A stretch of 64,000 bases of DNA from Clostridium sp. CAG:417 (GCA_000432835.1 FR890374.1:1-64000); one strand, 5' to 3'. Counted from the first letter of the stretch, positions 8,768-16,318 are shown. Numbers and translations are program-made. The notes: generated by a model from the sequence alone, not told the origin.

Positions 8768-9793
8768 GTGAAGAAGAAAAATAAGAAGTTAAAAAAGATT
8801 TTTATAATAGTTGGAAGTATTTTTCTAGTATTAGTTATATCTTTTCTATTTTTGCTTTATGGTCCTTACTCTGGATTTAGAGATTTTTTGATTACGTCTT
8901 CAATGACTACTAAATCTCATCAATATATTGCTAAATTTTTTTATAGTGATAAAACTATAGATAAGGTTTTAAAGAAGAATGGCATAATAGAAAGTGATAA
9001 ATCAACTGATACTAAGTTAATTAATATTAGGAAAAAAAAGGAAAGTAAAACATATAAAAATGAATATGAAAAACAAATATTAGATAGAAGTAAAGATGAG
9101 TCATTATATAAGGTAATAAATGTGAGTGGAAAGACTTATCAGGGGTATTTAGTTGCTATATATGATCCTAGTAGAGTGGGAATCGCTACAACTAGGTATT
9201 TAGGTGTTCGAGGTGAAGCTATTGATAATGTAGCTAAAAGATATGGTGCTGTAGTAGCAATGAATGCAGGTGGTTTTTATGATCCTGATTGGAATAGTAA
9301 TGGTGCTTTGCCTCATGGAATTGTTATTGAAAATGGTAAAGTTGTTAGTGAATATGCCAAGGCTAATGTAGGCGGTGGTATGGTAGGCTTTACAAATGAT
9401 AATAAACTCGTTTTAGGAAAGTTTAGTAAGAGTGAGGCTCTTAATATGGGAATTCGTGATGCCGTTGAGTTTGGTCCATTTTTGATAATTAATGGAGAGG
9501 CTTCTAAAGTATTAGGTAATGGTGGTTGGGGTATTGCACCTCGTACTGCTATTGGTCAAAGGCAGGATGGAATTGTGTTATTTTTAGTTATTAATGGTAG
9601 AATTCCTACTAGTATAGGAGCTGATATGAATGATTTAATAGAGATTATGCAAAAGTATGGTGCCTATAATGCTGCAAATATGGATGGAGGTAGTTCTACG
9701 GAACTTGTTATAAATAATAAAATCATTAACAAACCAGTTGCTGGTGGTCGTGATGGACTTCGTGATATGCCGACTTTTTGGATAGTTAAATAA
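8768..9793 (+). CDS. Membrane-anchored phosphodiester glycosidase (NAGPA domain)
   Basis: NAGPA-domain proteins resemble the eukaryotic uncovering enzyme that removes GlcNAc from GlcNAc-1-phosphodiesters; bacterial members occur with exopolysaccharide genes. A lysine-rich N-terminus and one membrane segment (about residues 11-35) place the catalytic part outside. The hallmarks AMNAGGFYD, APRTAIGQ and NMDGGSSTEL are all visible in the last 200 residues. I chose GTG 8768 because GGTGAT sits just upstream; GTG 8756 is an alternative. It has its own promoter region (TATAAT at 8722-8727) after the terminator, but probably trims or modifies the glycan made by the preceding genes. Confidence 0.85.
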   Translation: MKKKNKKLKKIFIIVGSIFLVLVISFLFLLYGPYSGFRDFLITSSMTTKSHQYIAKFFYSDKTIDKVLKKNGIIESDKSTDTKLINIRKKKESKTYKNEYEKQILDRSKDESLYKVINVSGKTYQGYLVAIYDPSRVGIATTRYLGVRGEAIDNVAKRYGAVVAMNAGGFYDPDWNSNGALPHGIVIENGKVVSEYAKANVGGGMVGFTNDNKLVLGKFSKSEALNMGIRDAVEFGPFLIINGEASKVLGNGGWGIAPRTAIGQRQDGIVLFLVINGRIPTSIGADMNDLIEIMQKYGAYNAANMDGGSSTELVINNKIINKPVAGGRDGLRDMPTFWIVK

Positions 9794-9810
9794 ATGCTTG
9801 TTATAGTGAT

Positions 9811-9838
9811 AACTTTTTCTTGTAGAAAAAGTTTTTTT
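9811..9838 (+). terminator. Intrinsic terminator before tig
   Basis: A nine-base-pair stem AACTTTTTC/GAAAAAGTT with the loop TTGTA is followed by T7. Confidence 0.85.
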
Positions 9839-9848
9839 ACTGTATAAT
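9820..9848 (+). promoter_or_regulatory. tig promoter nested in the terminator loop
   Basis: TTGTAG (9820-9825) starts exactly at the five-base terminator loop. TATAAT follows at 9843-9848 after 17 bases, made mainly of the right stem arm and T-run. The start site is predicted near 9855, just before GGAGGG and the tig ATG at 9870. Confidence 0.6.
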
Positions 9849-9869
9849 AAGTCTTGTTGGAGGGATAGT

Positions 9870-11156
9870 ATGGCAAATACAAAAGAAACTAAAAAAACAG
9901 AAAAGAAAAATAACGTCCATGAAGTTATTGTAAAAATTGAAGGTGTTGAATGGACTGAAGCACTTGACAAAGCATTTAAATCTAAGCAAAAAGATGCTAA
10001 GGTAGATGGTTTTAGAAAAGGTAAAGTACCTAGAAATATTTATGAAAAACATTATGGTAAAGAATCATTATTCTTTCCTGCTGCTGAAGAAGTACTACAA
10101 AGTGCTTACGCTAAAGCAATGGAAGAATCAAATTTAATACCAGTAGTTCAACCTTCTGTTGATATTAAAGATATTAGTGATAAGGGTGTAGAATTTACAT
10201 TTAAAATTATTACTAAACCAGAAGTAAAAATTAAGAATTATAAAGGATTAGGTATTAAGCCAGAAGAAATAAAAGTTACAAAAGATGAAATAGATCATGA
10301 AATTGGTCATTTATTAGAGGAATATACTGAACTAGTAACTAAAGAAGGAGAAGTTAAGAACGGTGATGTTGCAGTTATTGACTTTGAAGGATTTAAAGAT
10401 GGAAAACCATTTGATGGTGGAAAAGGTGAAAACTATTCATTAGAAATAGGAAGTAACACATTTATTCCTGGATTTGAAGAACAAGTGATTGGTATGAAGA
10501 CTGGAGAAGAAAAAGATTTAACAGTATCTTTCCCAGAAGATTATGGTGTTGAAGATTTAAAAGGTCAACCAGTTATATTTAAAGTAAAAGTTAATGAAAT
10601 TAAAGAAAAAGTTACTCGTGAACTTGATAAAGAATTCTTTGAAGATTTAGCAATGGAAGGTGTTGATTCTAAAGAAACACTAGAAAAAGAAGTTGAAGAA
10701 AATATTAAAGCTCAAAAAGAAGCTGATAATGAAAATAAATACATTGATCATCTTTTAGAAGAAGTTGCTAAAAACGTAGAAGTTGATATTCCACAAGAAA
10801 TGGTTGATGAAGAAACTACTAGATTATTAGGTCGTTTTGAACAACAAATGGCTATGCAAGGTATTAGTCTTGATATATATTATCAATTTACTAAATCTAG
10901 TGAAGAAGATTTAAGAAAACAAATGGATAAAGAAGCATATCAAAATGTTTTATATAGATTAATGCTTGAAGAAATTATGAATCTTGAAAAAATAGAAGTA
11001 TCTCAAGAAGAAGCTTCAAAAGAAGCTGAAGAACTTGCTAAGAAGTACAAAATGGATAAAGAAGATTTCTTAAAACAATTTGGTGGACTTGAAATGATTC
11101 AATATGATTTAGAAATGCATAAAGTAATTGATTTATTAAAAGAGTTAAACAAATAA
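9870..11156 (+). CDS. tig: Trigger factor chaperone / peptidyl-prolyl isomerase
   Basis: Trigger factor binds the ribosome near L23 at the exit tunnel and shields nascent chains. The 428-residue protein shows the three usual parts: an N-terminal ribosome-binding domain with the GFRKGKVPR signature, an FKBP-type isomerase domain around residues 155-240 (DVAVIDFEGFKDG, PEDYG), and a long helical C-terminal domain rich in Glu and Lys. TTGGAGGG precedes ATG 9870. The gene stands alone between two terminators. Confidence 0.96.
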   Translation: MANTKETKKTEKKNNVHEVIVKIEGVEWTEALDKAFKSKQKDAKVDGFRKGKVPRNIYEKHYGKESLFFPAAEEVLQSAYAKAMEESNLIPVVQPSVDIKDISDKGVEFTFKIITKPEVKIKNYKGLGIKPEEIKVTKDEIDHEIGHLLEEYTELVTKEGEVKNGDVAVIDFEGFKDGKPFDGGKGENYSLEIGSNTFIPGFEEQVIGMKTGEEKDLTVSFPEDYGVEDLKGQPVIFKVKVNEIKEKVTRELDKEFFEDLAMEGVDSKETLEKEVEENIKAQKEADNENKYIDHLLEEVAKNVEVDIPQEMVDEETTRLLGRFEQQMAMQGISLDIYYQFTKSSEEDLRKQMDKEAYQNVLYRLMLEEIMNLEKIEVSQEEASKEAEELAKKYKMDKEDFLKQFGGLEMIQYDLEMHKVIDLLKELNK

Positions 11157-11160
11157 TATA

Positions 11161-11182
11161 AAAGCACTTAGGTGCTTTTTTT
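11161..11182 (+). terminator. Intrinsic terminator after tig
   Basis: The stem AAAGCAC/GTGCTTT has the loop TTAG and leads into a T-run. Confidence 0.85.
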
Positions 11183-11240
11183 CTTTCAAGAATTTATATT
11201 ATGTGATATATTTTATATATAGATAGTGGAGGATTTTACA

Positions 11241-11888
11241 GTGAAGAAGAGAAATGTTTTAATTCTAATAATAATATTATTTGTTTTTATAATAGGTGGT
11301 ATTGTTGTTTTTTATAATCATAACAATAAGATAAATTGTTCTAAGGATGCACTTAAATTTAAGCAAAACTATGAAAAATATAATGGAAATATGATTAAAT
11401 ATAATAATAAGAGTTATAAATTACGTAATTTAGATATTTCAAAAGATAATCCAATTATATATTTAAAGAAGTCAGATGTAGTAAAGAGATTAAAAAAGGG
11501 AACTGAGGTAGTTTTATTTGGAAATGAAAGTGATTTATTTACGAGAGAGGCTATTCCTGTTTTATTTGATGTCGCTAATGAATTTGACTGTGATATAGTT
11601 TATTATTATGATTCTAATAATATAACTAAGGATAATGAGTTATATAAAGAAGTTATTAATATTATAGGAAACAAAAGAAAAGATACAGTATCTAAATATT
11701 TTACAACTCCGGTTTTAATTTTTATAAAAGAAGGGAAAATAGTGGATTATCACGAAGGATTAGTTGATTCATATGATGATTATACTAAGTCTTTAAGTGA
11801 AAATCAGAAAAGGGAATTAGCGCGAATTTATAGAAATGGGTTTAATTCTATAAATAATGGTGTTTGTGAAAGAAAACAACAATGTTAA
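11241..11888 (+). CDS. Membrane-anchored thioredoxin-fold protein lacking the CxxC motif
   Basis: After a short basic N-terminus a single hydrophobic helix (about residues 5-27) anchors the 215-residue protein outside the membrane. The core resembles thioredoxin or bacteriocin-accessory proteins: strand VVLFGNES, helix, strand DIVYYYDS, then a cis-proline-type FTTPVLIFIKEGKIV followed by HEG. Where a redox enzyme would have CxxC after the first strand, this one reads NESDLFTR, so thiol oxidoreductase activity is unlikely. GGAGGA lies eight bases before GTG 11241. It is a single-gene unit. A role in extracytoplasmic protein handling is only a guess. Confidence 0.55.
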   Translation: MKKRNVLILIIILFVFIIGGIVVFYNHNNKINCSKDALKFKQNYEKYNGNMIKYNNKSYKLRNLDISKDNPIIYLKKSDVVKRLKKGTEVVLFGNESDLFTREAIPVLFDVANEFDCDIVYYYDSNNITKDNELYKEVINIIGNKRKDTVSKYFTTPVLIFIKEGKIVDYHEGLVDSYDDYTKSLSENQKRELARIYRNGFNSINNGVCERKQQC

Positions 11889-11899
11889 TATTAATTTCG

Positions 11900-11921
11900 A
11901 AGAGTTATAATACTCTTTTTT
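11900..11921 (+). terminator. Intrinsic terminator
   Basis: The stem AAGAGT/ACTCTT (11900-11905 with 11912-11917) has the loop TATAAT and a T-run. Confidence 0.75.
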
Positions 11922-11922
11922 C

Positions 11923-11951
11923 TTGCATATGAAAATAACAAATGTTATACT
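11923..11951 (+). promoter_or_regulatory. Promoter for the metal-efflux-type permease
   Basis: TTGCAT (11923-11928) and TATACT (11946-11951) are separated by 17 bases, directly after the terminator T-run. Confidence 0.65.
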
Positions 11952-11979
11952 TTTAGAAGTAATTGTTGAGGGTGATAAG

Positions 11980-12825
11980 ATGAATGAAGTTTTATTAGAT
12001 ACATTAATTGATACACTTAAATTGATACCATTTCTTTTTCTTGCCTTTTTATTGATAGAGTATATGGAACATAAGCTTTCTAAAAAGAGTCGTAACGCTA
12101 TTAGTGAAGCGGGTAAATTTGGACCTTTTTTTGGATCATTATTAGGAGCTATTCCGCAATGTGGATTCTCAGTAATGGCAACAAATTTATACGCTACTAG
12201 AATTGTTACATTGGGAACTTTAATTGCAATTTATTTATCTACAAGTGATGAAATGTTACCAGTATTATTAAGTCATCAAGTAAAAATTGGTTTAGTTGTA
12301 AAAATATTATTATTTAAAGTTGTAATAGGAATGTTTTGTGGATTTATTATTGATTTTTTATTAAGAAAAAAGGAAGTAAAGAAAGCTCAAATTGACTATA
12401 GTATATGTGATGAAGAAGAATGTGATTGTAAACATGGAATTTTAAAATCAACATTAAAACATACATTTATGACGACTCTTTTTATATTTGTCATTTCTTT
12501 AATTTTAAATATTATCATGCATTTTATTGGTTCTGATGTTTTATCTAAAATGTTTTTAAAGAATAGTTTTTTTGGTTCCTTTATTACAGCACTTGTTGGT
12601 TTAATTCCAAATTGTGGTGCTAGTGTAGTAATTACAGAGTTATATTTAAAAGGAGCTATATCTTTTGGTTCAATGATTGGTGGTCTCTTAACAGGTAGTG
12701 GAATTAGTTTGTTAGTTTTGTTTCGAGTTAATAGAAATATTTATGATAATCTTAAAATATTATTTTTACTATATGGTATAGGTGTTATTAGTGGTATTGT
12801 TATTGATATTATTGGTTTGGTGTAA
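11980..12825 (+). CDS. Putative 10-TM manganese/heavy-metal efflux permease (ArsP_2-like)
   Basis: A 281-residue polytopic membrane protein built as two similar halves. Each half carries a proline-cysteine motif, PQCGFSVM near residue 52 and PNCGASVV near residue 208, the mark of the ArsP-related putative manganese or metal(loid) transporter family. A cysteine- and acid-rich cytoplasmic loop (CDEEECDCKHG) between the halves looks like a metal-binding site. ATG 11980 follows GAGGGTGAT; the reading frame extends upstream but without a ribosome site. The substrate (Mn, Cd or organoarsenical) cannot be decided from sequence. It is monocistronic with its own promoter. Confidence 0.75.
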   Translation: MNEVLLDTLIDTLKLIPFLFLAFLLIEYMEHKLSKKSRNAISEAGKFGPFFGSLLGAIPQCGFSVMATNLYATRIVTLGTLIAIYLSTSDEMLPVLLSHQVKIGLVVKILLFKVVIGMFCGFIIDFLLRKKEVKKAQIDYSICDEEECDCKHGILKSTLKHTFMTTLFIFVISLILNIIMHFIGSDVLSKMFLKNSFFGSFITALVGLIPNCGASVVITELYLKGAISFGSMIGGLLTGSGISLLVLFRVNRNIYDNLKILFLLYGIGVISGIVIDIIGLV

Positions 12826-12827
12826 TT

Positions 12828-12834
12828 TGTCGAA
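12828..12834 (+). promoter_or_regulatory. Possible Spo0A box
   Basis: TGTCGAA in the context ATTTGTCGAATT equals the core 0A-box consensus. It lies three bases after the permease stop and about 45 bases before the -10 of the next gene. A seven-base match can arise by chance; the same word occurs inside three coding regions of the window. Confidence 0.35.
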
Positions 12835-12846
12835 TTTTCTTTTATT

Positions 12847-12873
12847 AAAGTAGATGTGTTCTGCTTTTTTTTT
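12847..12873 (+). terminator. Intrinsic terminator after the permease
   Basis: An eight-base-pair stem AAAGTAGA/TCTGCTTT (one G-T pair) with a five-base loop is followed by a long T-run. Confidence 0.75.
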
Positions 12874-12881
12874 GATATAAT
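12873..12881 (+). promoter_or_regulatory. Extended -10 promoter, possibly giving a leaderless mRNA
   Basis: TGATATAAT is an extended -10 (TG-n-TATAAT; TATAAT at 12876-12881). The normal start point seven bases downstream is 12888, the A of the ATG itself. There is no ribosome site between them. Confidence 0.5.
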
Positions 12882-12887
12882 TTATTT

Positions 12888-14060
12888 ATGAAGAGAAAAT
12901 ATAATAAAAAATTAGAGATAACTTTGACATTAATGTTTATGTTTGTAGTAATTTTATTGGTAGTTTATTATAACTATAAAGATTTTTATGGTAACTATAA
13001 AAATCGAGGGTTGTTTGCTAGTGTAGTGAATTATAAGAAGGATGTTAATAATTATAATAATGATTTTGATATGATTATCTCTAGCGATAGAAATACTATG
13101 ACTAAGGATTTTGTTATTTATAATAATAATAAATATACAGTTAAGTATAATATTTATTTAAAACCTAATAATTTGATGATGGATAATGATAATTGTTCTA
13201 AAAATATAATCTTTAATGAATTTATTAATTATGAGGTAGGTAATAATAATGGTAGAATTGTAGACTTAGAAAAAAATAATTATATTGCTTTTTCTGGTAA
13301 GTTAGAACCAGGTGAAAAGAAAAAAATGCAAGTACATATTTGGGTTAAGAAAGAAAGTACTGTAAACAATTGGGGTAAGCATCTCCATATAAGATTTTTT
13401 TATGATAATGTTAAAAATAATGCAACTTTAAAAGATTTTTTATCTATGAAGGTTGTTAATTCAAGTTTATATTACAAGGATACTGAGTCTGCAAAACAAA
13501 TGTATAAAATTGAAAATGATTACAGATATATAGGAGATGTTAGTAATAATTATCTTTATTTTAATTGTGGAAAAAATAATTTAGGTCATTGCCAGTTATG
13601 GAGAATTATTGGTATTTGTAATGTGGATGTTCAAAATGGTAAAAAAAAGAAGTTAGTTAAAATAGTTTTAGATGATGTTTTAAATCAAAGTGTTTTATAT
13701 AATGATATTAATTATGAAATACTAAGTAATAAAATAGAAGATGTTTACTATAATAGTATTTTAGAGCATTTTACATTACTTAGTTATAATGATTATAAAA
13801 CAACTTTTTCTAATGGCGTTAATTTACTGTGCTTTTCTGATGTTAGCAAGTGTAATGGAAAAGGTAGTTATTTATATTCAGGTTATAATGAGTGGTTATT
13901 AGGAGATAAAGGTAAAACGTATTATATAGATGATACTGGACGTGTTTTAACAGATAATACACTGGAAAAACGCTACTTTAGACCAGTTTTATATTTGAAA
14001 GATAATGTTTTAATTGCCGGTGGAGATGGAACAATTGATTTTCCTTATTTTGTTAATTAA
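12888..14060 (+). CDS. Secreted or anchored protein of unknown function
   Basis: I do not recognise a named family. The 390-residue protein starts with a basic N-terminus and one hydrophobic segment (about residues 9-27), so it is exported. Residues about 40-165 look like a beta-sandwich domain with many Asn and Tyr (FVIYNNNKYTVKYN, LEPGEKKKMQVH), reminiscent of TasA/camelysin-type matrix proteins. The C-terminal half has paired cysteines around GHCQLWRIIGIC and ends with FRPVLYLKDNV and a GGDGT turn. No ribosome site precedes ATG 12888 and the promoter sits almost on it. An extracellular structural or adhesive role is inference. Confidence 0.5.
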   Translation: MKRKYNKKLEITLTLMFMFVVILLVVYYNYKDFYGNYKNRGLFASVVNYKKDVNNYNNDFDMIISSDRNTMTKDFVIYNNNKYTVKYNIYLKPNNLMMDNDNCSKNIIFNEFINYEVGNNNGRIVDLEKNNYIAFSGKLEPGEKKKMQVHIWVKKESTVNNWGKHLHIRFFYDNVKNNATLKDFLSMKVVNSSLYYKDTESAKQMYKIENDYRYIGDVSNNYLYFNCGKNNLGHCQLWRIIGICNVDVQNGKKKKLVKIVLDDVLNQSVLYNDINYEILSNKIEDVYYNSILEHFTLLSYNDYKTTFSNGVNLLCFSDVSKCNGKGSYLYSGYNEWLLGDKGKTYYIDDTGRVLTDNTLEKRYFRPVLYLKDNVLIAGGDGTIDFPYFVN

Positions 14061-14066
14061 ACTATA

Positions 14067-14095
14067 TTGACAGGCGAATATTTGTATGATATATT
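14067..14095 (+). promoter_or_regulatory. recX promoter
   Basis: A consensus TTGACA (14067-14072), a 17-base spacer and TATATT (14090-14095). No SOS (LexA) operator was recognised beside it. Confidence 0.65.
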
Positions 14096-14120
14096 CGGGG
14101 TGCTTTATGGTGGTGATTAT

Positions 14121-14861
14121 ATGAAGATTTTGAAATATAAAAAGAAAAAAAATGGAATGTATGAATTAGAGTTAGATAATGGAGTTATTGTTGATACTTA
14201 TGAAGAAGTAATTTTAGCTCATGATTTATTAATTACTAAAAATATTAATGATATAGATTATAATTCAATTGAAAAAGATAACAAATATTATGATTGTTAT
14301 TACAGAGCTTTAAAGCTTATTAAAGTTAGCGCTAAGAGTAGAAAAGAACTTTATTTGAAGTTAGGCAGTTTGGACTATGAGAATAGTGATATAAACAGGG
14401 CTCTTGATCAATTAGAAAAGCAGGGATATTTGAATGATATGGCATACGCTAATAGTTATGTTAATTTAAAAATTATGACTACATGTTATGGTCCTGGAAA
14501 GATTCGCAGGGAACTTGAACAGAAGGGAATAGCTCAGAGTGTTATCGAAAAAGTAATGTTACAATATACAAGACAGATACAAAGAGAAAAAATTGATAAA
14601 ATCGTCAATAAACAGATTAGAGCAAATCATAATAAAAGTAATGCTCTTTTAAAGAGAAAAATTGGTAATGATTTAGTAATGCAGGGTTTTTATAGAGAAG
14701 ATATTAATTCTGCTATTGATAATAGTAATTTTTCCGATGATAAATTAATTATGCAGAAGGAATATGAAAAAATTAAAAATAGGCTTTCTAAAAAGTACTC
14801 TGGTCAGGAGCTTGAATATAAAATTAAAGAAAAAATGGTTCAAAAGGGTTTTTACATGTAA
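14121..14861 (+). CDS. recX: Recombination regulator RecX
   Basis: RecX modulates RecA filament growth. The 247-residue protein has the longer N-terminal region seen in Bacillus-type RecX (EEVILAHDLL), followed by repeated three-helix units: SAKSRKELYLKL, NDMAYANSYVNLK and GPGKIRRELEQKGI, and later further units ending KEKMVQKGF. ATG 14121 follows GGTGGTGAT; earlier in-frame codons overlap the promoter. It has its own promoter and ends at a bidirectional terminator shared with prsA. No recA lies nearby. Confidence 0.87.
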   Translation: MKILKYKKKKNGMYELELDNGVIVDTYEEVILAHDLLITKNINDIDYNSIEKDNKYYDCYYRALKLIKVSAKSRKELYLKLGSLDYENSDINRALDQLEKQGYLNDMAYANSYVNLKIMTTCYGPGKIRRELEQKGIAQSVIEKVMLQYTRQIQREKIDKIVNKQIRANHNKSNALLKRKIGNDLVMQGFYREDINSAIDNSNFSDDKLIMQKEYEKIKNRLSKKYSGQELEYKIKEKMVQKGFYM

Positions 14862-14873
14862 TTAAGACATAAA

Positions 14874-14898
14874 AAAAGTACTACTAACTAGTACTTTT
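14874..14898. terminator. Bidirectional terminator between recX and prsA
   Basis: A nine-base-pair stem AAAAGTACT/AGTACTTTT with the loop ACTAACT. An A-run on the left and T-rich sequence on the right let it serve both converging genes. It overlaps the prsA stop region. Confidence 0.7.
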
Positions 14899-15898
14899 AT
14901 TCATTTTCATCTTCTTTTGTTAAGGTTTTCATATATTTGTCATACATTTTCTTTAGTTCTTTATCTTCAAATTTTAAACCTTTACTTTCACGCCAATCTC
15001 TTAAACGTTTATAGTAAGTAGTTGTACTTGAATCTTCTTTAATTTTTTCATCAGCAAGAGTTTGTCTGATTGTTGACTCTAAATCATCTTTTTTCTTTTT
15101 ATCTTTTTCGTCAACCTTTAAAATTATTTCGTAACCATATTTTGTTTTTACTGGTTCTTTACTGTATGCTCCTTTTTTTAATGCCGCAGCAGCACTTACA
15201 AAGTTTTCTTCAAAGTCATCATCCATGTTGAAGTATCCTAAGTTTCCACCTTTACTGGCAGTTCCTTTATCATCAGAATATTTTTTTGCAAGTTTTGCAA
15301 AGTCTTCGCCATTATCTAACTTTTTAATGATTTCTTCGGCTTTCTTTTTTGCTTCATTTTCTTTTTTAGTTTTAGTTTCTTCTGAATCACTATCTTTTGC
15401 ATTTGGCTTTATTAAAATATGGCTAGCTTTAACGTCACCAATTACCTTTGTATCATAATAAGTAGTTACTTCTTCATCTGTTACTACTTTTTCTTTAACA
15501 TAATCTTTGATAGCTAAGTCTCTTTTATAATCTAGTGAAAGCATTGCTTTCAATTCATCTACACTTTCAACATTGTATACTTGCTTTATTATTTGTTCAA
15601 ATATTTGATCATTACTACCATATGTTTTTTTAATTTCTTCTATTTGATTTTCGATAGCTTTTGTTTCAGTTTCATCAGTTTTATAAGTAGTATCAAGTAG
15701 TTGATGATCTATATTATCAATTAATGTTTTAACAGCGTATTTTTCTTTCATTTCACTATATAAGTCATCTGCTGATATTTTATAGTTATCTACTTTAGCT
15801 ACTAACTCTTCACCATTTTTTAATTTAGCAGCACCACATCCTGTTAATAGGCTAATTGCCAAGACAGTAGTGATACCATAGATTATTTTTTTCTTCAT
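14897..15898 (-). CDS. prsA: PrsA-like foldase lipoprotein (parvulin peptidyl-prolyl isomerase)
   Basis: PrsA folds secreted proteins on the outer face of the membrane. The signal peptide ends in a lipobox, LLTGCG, with Cys21 as lipid anchor. A helical SurA-N-like region (about residues 35-155) precedes a parvulin domain that starts at KASHILIK and contains GNLGYF and KTKYGYEIILK. The 333 residues and strong charge are typical. The parvulin part is interrupted by a Lys/Glu-rich stretch (SDSEETKTKKE). AGGAGG precedes the ATG. It is monocistronic, with a minus-strand promoter just upstream. Confidence 0.9.
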   Translation of the reverse strand: MKKKIIYGITTVLAISLLTGCGAAKLKNGEELVAKVDNYKISADDLYSEMKEKYAVKTLIDNIDHQLLDTTYKTDETETKAIENQIEEIKKTYGSNDQIFEQIIKQVYNVESVDELKAMLSLDYKRDLAIKDYVKEKVVTDEEVTTYYDTKVIGDVKASHILIKPNAKDSDSEETKTKKENEAKKKAEEIIKKLDNGEDFAKLAKKYSDDKGTASKGGNLGYFNMDDDFEENFVSAAAALKKGAYSKEPVKTKYGYEIILKVDEKDKKKKDDLESTIRQTLADEKIKEDSSTTTYYKRLRDWRESKGLKFEDKELKKMYDKYMKTLTKEDENE

Positions 15899-15921
15899 AT
15901 TGTCCTCCTATGTGCATACTT

Positions 15922-15951
15922 ATCATAACATAAAAATATTAATAATTTCAA
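15922..15951 (-). promoter_or_regulatory. prsA promoter
   Basis: On the minus strand TTGAAA (15951-15946) and TATGAT (15927-15922) are separated by 18 bases, and TGT before the -10 adds an extended element. Confidence 0.55.
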
Positions 15952-15971
15952 TAATTTGGGTCAGTTTAATC

Positions 15972-15999
15972 ACATATTTTCAACTAATGCCATACAATA
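15972..15999 (+). promoter_or_regulatory. Sigma-K-like (mother-cell) promoter
   Basis: AC (15972-15973), a 17-base spacer and CATACAATA (15991-15999) fit the sigma-K pattern AC-N16/17-CATAnnnTA exactly. CATACAAT also resembles a sigma-E -10. No housekeeping promoter is evident. It precedes two YjcZ-like genes, a family tied to spores in Bacillus. Confidence 0.5.
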
Positions 16000-16030
16000 A
16001 TGTGAATACCAATAAAAAGGAGGAAAGAAT

Positions 16031-16111
16031 ATGGGAAATTGTGTTTCATCATCTGCAATCGTTTTAGTACTATTTATTTTATTAATAATCATTTTAGGTG
16101 CATACATTTAA
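16031..16111 (+). CDS. YjcZ-like small membrane protein 1
   Basis: A 26-residue protein with a short polar start (MGNCVSSSA) and a single hydrophobic helix (IVLVLFILLIIILGAYI). It closely follows the YjcZ/sporulation micro-protein pattern, in which a small head is followed by a VLFILLIIVG-type helix. AGGAGGAAAG precedes the ATG, so translation is plausible despite the size. It lies 13 bases before a second such gene and behind a mother-cell-type promoter. The exact role of YjcZ proteins is unknown; the spore link is from family knowledge. Confidence 0.65.
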   Translation: MGNCVSSSAIVLVLFILLIIILGAYI

Positions 16112-16124
16112 GGGAGGTGTTTTA

Positions 16125-16256
16125 ATGTCTTGTCCAGAAACAAATACTACAACAACTTGTTGTAGAAGAAGCGGTAATGGATATGTATTTATAATAGTTT
16201 TATATATCTTACTTGCTATTATTTTAGGCTGCTCAGCTCAAAATACATATTATTAA
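16125..16256 (+). CDS. YjcZ-like small membrane protein 2
   Basis: A 43-residue protein with a threonine- and cysteine-rich head (TNTTTTCCRRSGNG) followed by the hydrophobic helix YVFIIVLYILLAIILGC and a short tail. GGGAGG stands nine bases before the ATG. The helix aligns by eye with the first small protein, so the pair probably arose by duplication. Double cysteines in the head could form cross-links in a spore coat, but that is only a suggestion. A terminator follows immediately. Confidence 0.62.
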   Translation: MSCPETNTTTTCCRRSGNGYVFIIVLYILLAIILGCSAQNTYY

Positions 16257-16264
16257 GTTATTAA

Positions 16265-16290
16265 GAGTATTGCATAAATGCTCTTTTTTC
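16265..16290 (+). terminator. Intrinsic terminator after the YjcZ-like pair
   Basis: The stem GAGTATT/AATGCTC (one G-T pair) has the loop GCATA and is followed by T6. Confidence 0.8.
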
Positions 16291-16300
16291 TTGGCATAAT
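16270..16300 (+). promoter_or_regulatory. Promoter nested in the terminator
   Basis: TTGCAT (16270-16275) spans the terminator loop. An extended -10, TGGCATAAT, ends at 16300. The spacer is 19 bases, longer than ideal, so this rests mostly on the extended -10. Confidence 0.4.
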
Positions 16301-16318
16301 AAATATTAGGTGATATTT

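Noticed and set aside
9635..10052. Overlapping minus-strand open frames opposite the NAGPA-domain gene and tig
   Set aside because: They run antisense to two well-identified genes, have no ribosome sites and show compositions expected of the opposite strand of AT-rich coding DNA.
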